Shown: positions 8,900 to 17,657 of the stretch, in pieces | Layout: every line of letters starts with the position of its first letter | How positions within the stretch are numbered: the first letter of the stretch is position 1 | Assembly: GCA_003427395.1 (NCBI GenBank) | Contig: BFEA01000089.1 | Span: 3,268,541 to 3,288,554 of the forward strand | Reading direction: 5' to 3' | DNA from: Chara braunii | Taxonomy: Eukaryota > Streptophyta > Charophyceae > Charales > Characeae | Length of the DNA stretch: 20,014 nt | Translations under genes and position numbers: made by a program | Notes under the pieces: generated by a model | Databases searched by the model: none | Seen by the model: the letters and a program-made list of their open reading frames with translations, nothing else | Told to the model about the DNA's origin: nothing

Positions 8900-9240
8900 T
8901 TTTTTCCTTTTTTTAATTTGCTTTTTATGGTTATGATTTTTTTTAAAATACACAAAATTCCAAAATAATAAAATAAAAAATAAATTGTTGTACATCTTTG
9001 AAAGATCTACAACCCTATATTTTTTATTTGTTTTTTTTGTTTTCGTTTTAGCCCTTAAAAAATCTGTGTGAAACCCAAAACAAAAACACTCATTTCATTT
9101 TAGTTCTTGTTTTTTTCATTGTGTGTTTATGTTTTTGATTTTTTAAAAATAGATTTAGGCATCAAAAAATAAAAATAAAAATAAAGGGTTGTAGTCCTCA
9201 ATAAAACCTACAACCCCATATGTTTTTTTTGTTTTTTTGG
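8900..9240. repeat. AT-rich block with two related hairpins
   Basis: Long A and T runs enclose two palindromic cores with the same ends. At 8987-9013, GTTGTA...TACAAC encloses a second perfect stem ATCTTT/AAAGAT. At 9186-9216, GGGTTGTAG pairs with CTACAACCC. Each core is preceded by A-rich and followed by T-rich DNA that extends the pairing. This looks like two copies of a small AT-rich foldback element, or the two ends of one. Confidence 0.65.
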
Positions 9241-9321
9241 ATAATTTTCCGCCCAGGAAAAAAATCATCCCGGACCCCGTTAATTCCCGTCCAACTCGCG
9301 TTTGAACGGGAGTTTAGCGCG

Positions 9322-9341
9322 AATTCAACGCGCGTTGAATT
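9322..9341. repeat. Perfect 20-bp palindrome
   Basis: AATTCAACGCGCGTTGAATT reads identically on both strands. The same CGCG-centred core recurs at 14514-14532 and 19898-19911. Confidence 0.95.
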
Positions 9342-9612
9342 TTTCAACGTGAAACCCGCGTTAAATCCAATCTCGGACACACAGGTCCCTGATGAGGTCT
9401 TGTTCCTCCTTCATTTCAGCACCCACCCATTCCACCCTCCCTATTTTCCCCCTTTGCCCCCACCCAACCAGTTACTACTAAATTTTTAGAATATTATAAC
9501 AATTAAATTGAATTTTTTATTTGAGGATGGTCCATTGATCATCGTGTATGTGAGTTTGAATTTGCAGTTTTATGTTGTCTGTGAGTTCCAGGCCATCTTA
9601 TCTGACACCGTC

Positions 9613-12600
9613 TCATTCATAGGTGTTCCTCCTCTGGCAGATAGCCCAAAGAACCTCTTTTCTGCCTAAGGTGAACATATCCTCCGGTTCTGGGGACCAG
9701 TGCGCCAGCAAGATTGCCTTGCAATCCCAAGACCATTTATGTTTAGTTTCTAATTGATCCCATATTCGATCCCACCACCGCCACAGCCAGACTGAGCCAG
9801 GGCACTCAAGAAATATATTCTCTATTGTTCTTAGTATTTTTCTACTTGGGAACGCTGCTTTGCTGAGTTTGCACCATGGGTCTGCAATACCCCTTTTCTC
9901 CAGTGATGATCTGTCTATCAGCCAGTCATTGGTGGGGAGGCACCAGTGTTCAATCTGCCACTGAAGGGAGGTTATCTTGGACGGTTTGGTCTTAGTTGCT
10001 TTGAACCATTTAATGTCTCTCAAGTCATCCTTACTAATATTCAACTGTTTCATCCATCTCTCCATCACCTTGTCCTTTAGATTTATTTTGGGTTTAATCA
10101 TCCGATATGTTGATTTGACAGATAAGGTATGTGAGTGCCTACTAAAATTCTTAGTGAGCCTGTTTTTGGTTCCCCACGTCCAACACGCAAGGTCTATAGG
10201 CAGGTCTAAGATAGATGTGGATGGTCTGAAAGCAGGACACGACTGAGAGTCCAATGAAATGACTCTGATTCTGAAGATACTTTCCACAAGCATTCATATT
10301 GGGACAATGCCGTTGTTAAGGTTTATTACATTGTCTTCTCTAAGTATATATGGGGCAATTAAGGCCTCCTTGTCTGGGGATATGAGAATGATATTACCTA
10401 CCTTTTGTGGATTCCCCTTCGTAGCAACCCAATCGCTTTCGTGGAGTTTTTTTCCCTCTCTTGAGCACTTTGAACCATTCAATAGGGATCAGTTCCACAA
10501 TTCAATTAAGACTACTTTCTACGTGATGACTGAGTTTTAGCTTCTTGTGGAGAAGGTGTGGGGAAATCCAATCAAGAGAGTCTTCATCCCCAATGTCTTT
10601 GATCCTAGTTACCCCCTTCCTGATTCATCCTTTCCATGGGTTGTCGTTACAATGTAGTGTGATGCCTTGGGAGTCTCTGATCCAAATATTATTGAATAGT
10701 TGTTGCTGGTTGATCTCTTCCCATCGTTGGGGGAAGTGTTTATCCGGTAGGGGTAGCCTCCTCCATGTTTTGAGAATAGTTGGTCAGAAAGGGTAATTAA
10801 TAATGTCTTTCCTGGTTGCTTCCTTGTTTGTCATTTGAAGCGGTTCAATCTCCTTGGTTGTGCCTCTTGGGATGGGTCATTCCCTGTTCTCTAGCACATG
10901 GTTGGGTCCACGGTGTCCCCTGTCTGAATGGCCAATCTCCTTAACTGTTCTCACGCCAGGCCACTCCAAGGGCTTTGAGGATTGAGTAGTAGTTTTTTTC
11001 CCCATTGGATGAAGAGTGTCATGACTCGGAGTGAGGGGTCAATGATTCCTAATTCCCCCTTGGACTTTGGTTGGATGACTGAAGACCATGCCACTCTACT
11101 AATAATTTTTTTGTAATCATGATTTCCTCTCGAGTCTCCACAAGAAAACTTTCAATTGCTGATGAAGAGATTTGGTCCATTTGTTGTCTAGGGTCCAAAT
11201 TGTTGATTTATACCATACGGAGGCTAGGATTACGTTATTGATTACAAGAGATCTGCCTATTATCAATGTGTGTTTATTCTTCCAAAGTTCTAGTTTGGTC
11301 TGAGCCCTTTAAGAGATGACCTCATCGTTAATTGTGGGTTTCCCTTCAGCAGACAACGAGATACCTAGGACCCTAATTGGCTTGTCTAGGGGAAGCCATT
11401 TAATTCGAGGCGATTCTAGAGGTCTAAATCCATGATGATGTATCCACTATCCTAACGTTTTTTCCCCCAGTTAACCTTCATGTCTGCTAATCTACAAACC
11501 TATTCATTAATTCTTGTATTGCAACCACATTTTTCAGGGTTGCGTCAACCATAAGAGAAAAGTCGTATGCAAAAAAGGAGCACATGGGAATTGCATCTTC
11601 CGGAATGGACGTCACTTGAATTCTTCTAATATCCTCGTGATGTTTCAGATTGGTCGCTAGGGCTTCTATTATTATTATGAAGAGAAAATGAGCTAATGGC
11701 TCACCCTGCCTGACCGATCGCTGTAATTCTACTGGAGGTGTCAAACTTTCATTAATCATTACTCTTGTGGTTGCTTTTTGATGCATGATTTTGATCCATC
11801 TTCTAAAGACCGGCCCAAAGCTCATTTTTTCGAGACACTTGTCTTGAAAAAAACAATCCACATAATCATAAGTTTTATCAAAGTCTATGAAGATGAATGC
11901 TGCATTATGTTTAGACTGACGTGAAACTTTGATAAGTTCATTTATAAGGAGAATATTATCCTGTATATTCCTTCCCGTAATGAACCCTGTTTGTGCTGGG
12001 TAAATGATGTCAGCTATGACTTTGAGCATTCTATCTACTAGTGTCTTAGCGACCAATTTATAAACCACTGTGAGAAGCGTGATAGGACGATAGTGACGAA
12101 TATTAAGTTTATCCTTTTTTTTGTACAAGAGCGTGAGAACCCCTTGATTAACTATTTCTCTCATATCCCCTGCATCCCAGACCGCTTGGTAATAATCCAT
12201 CAGGTCATGAGCAAGAGGACCCCACATGGATTCCCAAAATTCTTTGGGGAGACCATCAATTCCTGGTGTCTTTTCTTCTTCTATGAGGATTAGGGTCTTC
12301 CACACTTCGTTATTGGTTAATTACATTTTCATTTTCTCTTTCTGTGCTTCAATGATAGATTTATTAAAGGGAATTAGAAATTTATCAATTTCTCGATCTT
12401 TTTGTGACAGAGGTATAATTTTTTTTTTTGAAGTGAAGAGATCTTTATAAAAATCCCTAACTAATTTTATACTGGCTGCTGTTGAGATGGCTAGGGGTTT
12501 GTTGTTATTGAAAAGGTTGATTAAAACCTCTATCGTGGCCCTGCCAGTTCTAGCCCTGACCATGACAAAGAAACGAGCGTCAATATCGTCTTCCATCTGT

Positions 12601-13441
12601 TGTTTCTTTAGCTTGCTATGTATTCTGATTCCCTAACATCTATATTTCATGTAATTGAGTAAATGTAACTCTAATGTCCGAATCTCTTTTGCTATTGGCT
12701 CCAGGGTCTCTTGATCATCTGGGTATATCTCAATTTCTTGAAATTCCTGAATTTTTTAAAGGATTTCAGTTTCTTTTTTATGTCTTACTTTTGCCAAGTC
12801 CTTAGAGTATTCATTGCATTTACGACCTAGAAACGGTAGGTCGTTGTTGAACCACATTACGTCATTGTCGATAAGAGTTCTCTACTTTCTCCAAAATTCT
12901 CATACATCTTCCAGATATTGTAGAAAGTCCTGGTCCTTGAGGTGTAAAGTATTGAGTTTGTAGAACCTCCTGCCCTGATCCGACTTCTTACGGAAGAAGA
13001 GAACCGCCATACACATTGCATGATCAAGGCCTGCAAATGGACTTCTAGGTAGAATACAGGCAAATTGAAGTCCTCCTTGAAGGTCTTAAGAGACCAGAAT
13101 AAGATAAATCCAAGGTTTGGTAGATCTATTTGAATGCCTTCGGGTGAAGCAAGAAAATGTCTTGGTAGTAGGATTTAATCTACTGAAGGAGTCAAAAAGG
13201 TTGTAGGAAGTGCATAACTTCGATATGATCTGCTCATCAACTTCTTTATAGGGTGGACACGGTACGGGTATATTCCATCTATCTAGGTTACGATCCGGTG
13301 CTGCATTAAAATCCCCTGCCATTATGACAGGGATACCAACCGGAAGACGGGGAAGTAAAGATTCGAAAAAAGTTTGGCATTCCCCTATGTCATTGGGCCC
13401 ATATACATTTAGTATATTGACCACCTATAATTCCAACATCG

Positions 13442-13494
<53 letters not shown>

Positions 13495-13879
13495 ATCTTC
13501 CATCCTTTTGATCCGCTTTCCAGTTAAGTACTTCAACTTTTGAACCTGGTGGAACCCATATAGCCACACCTGCACTACCTGGTTTTGGTGCATGAGCCCA
13601 GTATGCTGTATGGGGCCAGAGCTCCTTATGAATATGGTTGTGAGTTGTTGTGTTCATTAGGTGCGACTCCTGGATACATACCCCGCCAGACCATTCTCTA
13701 CCACCTAAACCCTTGAGGAGATCTAGAATGACTTGGCGTTTGGAGTTCTTAGCAGAAGCGATATCATTCACATAAAGGGATCTGAGATCCAAGTTAGCAT
13801 TTCTTTTGAGGAGCTTCCAATTTTTTTCTTTGTTATAGAGAAGGTCTATTAAGTTCACTTCCTCATATTTATTACTCAC
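9613..13879 (-). pseudogene. LINE ORF2: endonuclease-reverse transcriptase, broken
   Basis: The endonuclease start is readable from 13879 to the AT repeat, with the QE motif (CIQESHL) at about 13660-13672. After the repeat the frame changes. It then shows LNVYGPND, the GDFN motif (about 13306-13316) and, in place of the usual SDH, LDH at 13020-13028. The same frame carries the RT (about 11487-12600): TPGIDGLPKEFW, HYRPITLLTVVYKL, motif A IDFDKTYD (Asp codon at 11883-11885) and RQGEPLAHFLF. The FADD box reads FAYD, with TAC at 11565-11567 where GAC is expected, so one catalytic Asp is lost. In-frame stops lie at 13086, 12900, 12756, 12633, 12321 and 11487. Beyond 11487, RVLGISLS and GRSLVINNVILASVWY mark the connector. 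In a third frame, 10293-9613 encodes the C-terminal region with PWCK...IFLECPGSVWLWRWW, a degenerate zf-RVT motif. Confidence 0.9.
13445..13492. repeat. (AT)24 microsatellite inside the LINE endonuclease
   Basis: Forty-eight bases of pure AT dinucleotide lie between DQKDGRW and VGIIGG-type sequence of the endonuclease. The reading frame before it differs from the frame after it, so the repeat is the site of a frameshift. It translates as an artificial Ile-Tyr run. Confidence 0.95.
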
Positions 13880-14459
13880 TACTTGTTATTTCTTCCCAGG
13901 TCACAGTACCTAGAATCCCACCTTTCTTAAGAGAAGCTTATCGTGCTAATCTGAGAAGAAGGGGAATAACATCCTCTTCTGTCCAAAACTGATTAAATTT
14001 GATTTTGAGGATCTGTAGGTCTTTGATAGCTTTTGTATTCATCCATTTCAAGTAGGGGGTGTCAGATACTCTGTATTTGACATATATATCACATTTTGCT
14101 ATTCTTTGTGGACCTGATGACAGTGTATGGAAGACCCTCTCCTCTGAAGGGAATTGTTCCTTTATTATTTTGAGTATGTCAGATTTAGTTGTAGTTGTGA
14201 CTGTTCTGTACAAAGTAATCTCCCCGTATTGAGATGGGGCTATCGCTGAGATCCCGGCTTCCCACTCACCATCCTTGAACCTCACCGGAAGGAAGACCGT
14301 TCCTTGTTTAGGAAGGTGGGACTGTTCGGCTGGCCAGGAGAGTCGTGCTCTGAGTTTTGGCCTTTCACTAGTGAGGTCTAACGATGTTGTGGCACTTACT
14401 GGTTGAAGTACCTGCGGGGGCAGTGAGATGTGCTCCTCTTGTATGTCCTGTTTTTCCAT
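13872..14459 (-). pseudogene. LINE ORF1-like protein with a late nonsense codon
   Basis: An ATG at 14457-14459 opens a frame of 173 codons that stops at a TAA at 13938-13940. The same frame then continues for another 21 codons (ending WEEITSSE) to a double stop at 13872, just overlapping the start of the endonuclease frame. I therefore read the first stop as a mutation and the second as the original end. The protein is hydrophilic with a Trp- and Lys-rich C-terminus (LKWMNTKAIKDLQILKIKFN). I see no CCHC zinc knuckle or RRM. Its position directly upstream of the endonuclease is the main evidence that it is ORF1. It may be only the C-terminal part of a longer ORF1. Confidence 0.6.
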
Positions 14460-15400
14460 GAGCAGTATACTCCCAGGGTGAGGCTCCTTAATATCCTGGG
14501 TGACTGTGTTGCCGCGCGTTCAATGAACGCGCTGTCAGGCGCACGGTCCCCGCAAGCGAGGGGGCCTTCCCGACCGCGTCACGCAGGAGTTGGTTTAAAT
14601 CCTTTGTCGCGAATATAAATGGAGCTTCCTTAAGCCGCTCCGGCCGAGTGCGCCAGCCATACCTCTCGCGAGCCCCTACGACAGGATAGGGCCTACGCGA
14701 GGCACAACTTACCTCCACCTTACGGGAGTTGTCACCTCCTTTCGGTGGGCATATCCCCGCCGAGCTACCAGTCCACAGTACGAAAGCTACTCGGTTGCAA
14801 TCGCAGAGGTGGACCAGCCGAGGGCGTTTCTCGTTCGCTGTAGCATAGAGGGTACGCGCGGTAGTACGCCTGTCGGACCCGCACGCGAACCGACATCTTG
14901 GGGGGCTGAAGTCCCAAGCGCGGCTCGTCGCCGGTCGACAAGGATGTATCCCACACACCACACGCACACCACTTTACGAACACAAAAATAAAACACACAC
15001 ACACACATACACACATCGAACAACGCTACAACACTCTTAGTCCCTAAGTAGCCATCCCATAACTTTCCTTGGTGAAAATCGGATAGGTGTCGCGCGCGGA
15101 CTCGGTGTGAAACCGCGCAGACGCAGGGCCAACTCATATTGACTCGCAATGCAAGTGTACGCAAGCGGTCGCAATTATGGCGTACTATGTAGTACCCATA
15201 CTCGCGCCGTCCTCGTTAATCTCGAGGGTCGCATTCGACACTCAAGTGTCGGCTGACACGCACCTTGAGGGTTAATCTCTCGACGCTGGACAATCGCCGT
15301 GCGCGGTTGAAGGCCACACACGCTCTTCTACACCCTGTGCAGAGTGGGTGGTACACAGGTCCATACCTGTGGTGGCGGTCATTTTTTACTGCCCTGGGGA
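14460..15400. other. GC-rich sequence upstream of the LINE; no supported gene
   Basis: A 159-codon open frame (14488-14967, -) is present but has no recognised domain. It could be part of the LINE 5' region or unrelated. A hairpin GCGCGTTCA/TGAACGCGC with a one-base loop lies at 14514-14532. An AC-rich simple repeat lies at about 14991-15014. No rRNA or tRNA signature was recognised. Confidence 0.4.
14514..14532. repeat. 9-bp hairpin with one-base loop
   Basis: GCGCGTTCA (14514-14522), A, then TGAACGCGC (14524-14532) pair perfectly. The same TGAACGCG core appears at 19898-19911. Confidence 0.9.
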
Positions 15401-15921
15401 TGAGTCCCACTCCAGGCCTGGACAAAAGTCAAGGGGTTTGACTTTGACGGCTGCCATGGACTATAACGTCCAACCATAAAAATTAACAAGCAAAATCAAT
15501 CAGTAAATGAATAAGTTTTCCAATACTCATATATCAAATCAAGACCCTAGATAACAAACAAACGGAGGGGGAAACATAGACCCATCAGGTATGCAGATCG
15601 TGCAACACGTGGTTGTCATTCTAACTGCCTCCAAAGTATGGCTCATACACCAAGCTTCAAAAATACTGACCTGCATAGAACATAGACACGTACAATAGCC
15701 ACATTGCCATACATCAATGTGGTTAACTTCACTGTTCCCTGTAACTCGCGCCACGCCTCACGCGCTCAAGCCTTAGTCATAGCCCAACTTTCCATAAATC
15801 TCATAAGCTCTTTATAATGACAATTAAAAGAAGTCTGGTTAAAACCTTCACAGAAACACATCAAGTCTCGGGGCTAAGGCAATCAAGTTGAGGTACAGGC
15901 ATAAGCAAAGTTGTGTCGTGA
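15401..15921. other. AT-moderate noncoding sequence leading into the hairpin region
   Basis: No ORF of interest. The composition (A-rich, with short CAA/CAT-rich text) matches the following hairpin-dense region and differs from the GC-rich DNA to the left. A boundary near 15420-15480 is therefore likely, but no terminal repeat was identified. Confidence 0.4.
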
Positions 15922-16221
15922 GCCGACAAGTCGGCGATCAACCAACCGACCTGTTATCAGTGATAACAGAAGATGATCCTCATAGGATCAAGCTGAAACT
16001 AGTCGAAGTCCTGAATCGACTGTCCAAGAAAAACCTGTACCATAAAACAGGTCAATGCCCAACCTAAATCATCAGCATATGGAGGATGAACCTCCATAGC
16101 ACATTCTCACTCAAGCTATCTGCCAAGTAGGTCTAAGCCTACCTCTAAGCCAATGCCCAAAGGAAAGGTAGGCTAACGGCAGAATCTCCCCTACCCAAGG
16201 TGGATCGCCCGAATCGCCACC
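15922..16221. repeat. Run of short hairpins with unrelated stems
   Basis: Within 300 bases there are eight short inverted repeats. GCCGAC/GTCGGC is at 15922-15935. CTGTTATCA/TGATAACAG with a one-base loop is at 15951-15969. TGATCCT/AGGATCA is at 15974-15990. AGTCGA/TCGACT is at 16001-16021. ACCTGT/ACAGGT is at 16033-16052. ATGGAGG/CCTCCAT is at 16079-16097. GTAGG/CCTAC is at 16127-16142, with an alternative long stem TCTGCC/GGCAGA plus AGCCTACC/GGTAGGCT between 16119 and 16183. AGGTGG/CCACCT is at about 16198-16222. The stems do not share sequence, so they are not copies of one palindrome. Confidence 0.75.
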
Positions 16222-16237
16222 TGTCAAAATATAATCT

Positions 16238-16600
16238 ATCTCCTTTAAACTAAGAAAATTTCGGTCGCGCTTCCCGTAGGAAAAATGTCTTTTCAGAATT
16301 TATATCAGCCTGAATATGAGAACAGAAATAGTCTTTGAGTTTGCAAAGTCCAATTTTGTCTAACTCCCTGAATTAGCAAAAATTTGGGCATCACTCCCTT
16401 TAAAAAAGGGGACTTTCCATATTTTTACTAAGCCATATATGAACTTTAGACAAGTTGAACTTTGAAAAGTCAAAATTTGACTAACTCTTTGGATTTGCAG
16501 AAATTTCGGCAGCGCTTCCTGTAGAGAAAGTAGCTTACCAAAATTTATACAAGGCCAAGTATAACAAAAAATCCAGAAAAATGCAGAAATTGACTAAGCA
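16238..16600. repeat. Three degenerate ~121-124-bp tandem units
   Basis: Units begin at 16238, 16362 and 16483. Each runs CTCCNTNAA-like start, then AAAATTTCGGCAGCGCTTCC-like core, then an A/T-rich end with (A)ATTTATA. In the first two units the core is followed by a small hairpin of different sequence, TTCC/GGAA in the first and CCCTTT/AAAGGG in the second. Similarity is visible by eye but moderate, and the last boundary is uncertain. Confidence 0.6.
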
Positions 16601-16844
16601 AAAATAGACTCAGCTCAGAACATGCGAAAATCAAACTAACTCCTATGGCTCTAACACATGGCGAGTAACTAAAGCAACTACCTATCAAACTGAAACTTAG
16701 ACCAAGTAATAGCCTCCCTCAGCCACATGCAGGTCAAACCACAAAGGTAAGTACCCTCACCATCCCCAAGTCAACCTAAACAAACAATAGTTCATGATCT
16801 CTCAATGCATTAACCCTTCATACACTGTTTACATAAGGCATAAA

Positions 16845-17657
16845 GTTAGGCCATCCAATCTTATGGAACATGCCTGACTCAGCCATTGAGTATACACGAA
16901 CAGGTTGCACAACTAACTCTTCTTTGGGCATACGACTAAGTCATTCATCTTAGAAACAAAGCTTAGTCGCCGTGAACTGTTTAATATCCAAGTTATATAT
17001 ACCTCCCTGACTTAATGTTCAAAAGTTGGGCGTAAGACTGAGCCATTCATCTTAGAAACAAAGCTCAACCTGCCCAAAGTTACCTTCAGTTGTACTCATA
17101 ATTGTACTCTCTTCAATTTATGATAAGCTATAGTCAGACCATCCAATCTTATGGAACCCGTGCCTGACTAACCTGTTTTTAATAGAATAGTAATAACATA
17201 TAGCCAAATAATAACCTTGGGTTCCAGGATATGCGAGGCTTTGAGCCAGACCCCCTGAACTTACAGAAAGATCTAACTCTCTACCAGATTCATTTCTCTC
17301 TGAACCATTATGTGTGTGGCATCGAGTCAGACCCCTGAACTTACAGAAGGGTCTGCCCCTTTGCCAAAGATTACTCCCTCAGAATAAAGGCAGGAGGAGA
17401 CTGAGCCACCTAAACTTACAGAACAATTCGGCCCCCTCGTTCAGAAACAAGGAAACTTAAGAAAACCCAAGAAACAAGGCAACTCAGGGTACCTAAACTT
17501 ATAGAGCACCCTAAGCTCCTGAAAATCAAACACAATCAAACCCCCGCAGGTCAGAGCAGTTAGGCCACCTAAACTTACAGAGCAGCCCAACCCTCCATGC
17601 AATTCGAAAAATAGAGCACAGCAGTCAGACCATCCAATCTTATGGAACCTGCCTGAC
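16845..17657. repeat. Family of hairpins with conserved A(A/T)CTTA loop and covarying stems
   Basis: At least ten units share one layout: outer stem, short internal loop, 3-4 bp closing stem, loop A(A/T)CTTA. Outer stems are GTTAGGC/GCCTGAC (16845-16878), CGACTAAG/CTTAGTCG (16933-16969), TGAGC/GCTCA (17039-17067), TAGTCAG/CTGACTA (17131-17170), CAGACCC/GGGTCTG (17328-17355), AGGGT/ACCCT (17486-17512), GTTAGGC/GCCCAAC (17559-17591, one mismatch) and GTCAG/CTGAC (17624-17657). Weaker units lie at 17244-17280 and 17401-17432. Closing stems are TCCA/TGGA, TTC/GAA, CTG/CAG or CTA/TAG, each paired. The unit at 17026-17077 has an extra outer stem TTGGGC/GCCCAA. Strand is not determined by structure alone. 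Confidence 0.85.

Larger units (their letters stand above)
9511..14459 (-). mobile_element. Decayed L1-type LINE (non-LTR retrotransposon)
   Basis: On the - strand the order is ORF1 (from 14459), APE-type endonuclease, reverse transcriptase, thumb/connector and a zinc-finger-like C-terminal segment (to 9613). This is followed by a short 3' untranslated region with an A-rich stretch at 9511-9522 (T-rich on the + strand). This order and the length of about 5 kb are those of plant L1-clade LINEs. The copy is close to full length but inactive: it has seven identified in-frame stops, a frameshift at an (AT)24 repeat, and a changed catalytic residue in the RT. The true 5' end, the 5' untranslated region and any target-site duplication could not be located. 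The element may extend beyond 14459. Confidence 0.9.

Noticed and set aside
13409-13593. Ile-Tyr repeat segment as a possible amyloid-like domain
   Set aside because: It is simply the (AT)24 microsatellite read in frame within a dead LINE.
14620-14860. Fragment of ribosomal RNA in the GC-rich stretch
   Set aside because: No stretch matched rRNA segments that I can recognise, and the resemblance was only in GC-rich composition.
14488-14967. 159-codon ORF upstream of the LINE as an extra ORF or host gene
   Set aside because: No domain was recognised and overlapping frames of similar length exist. It is noted only as possible LINE 5' region.
15922-15969. Bacterial-type intrinsic terminators or operator sites
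   Set aside because: No T tracts follow the stems, there are no adjacent genes, and the whole window is eukaryotic in character.
16845-17657. CRISPR array
   Set aside because: The repeated words are not evenly spaced, the repeats differ among units, there are no unique spacers of constant length, and the context is eukaryotic.
16845-17657. Hammerhead or twister ribozyme copies
   Set aside because: The conserved catalytic cores of these ribozymes (for example CUGAUGA with GAAA) are not present in the hairpins.
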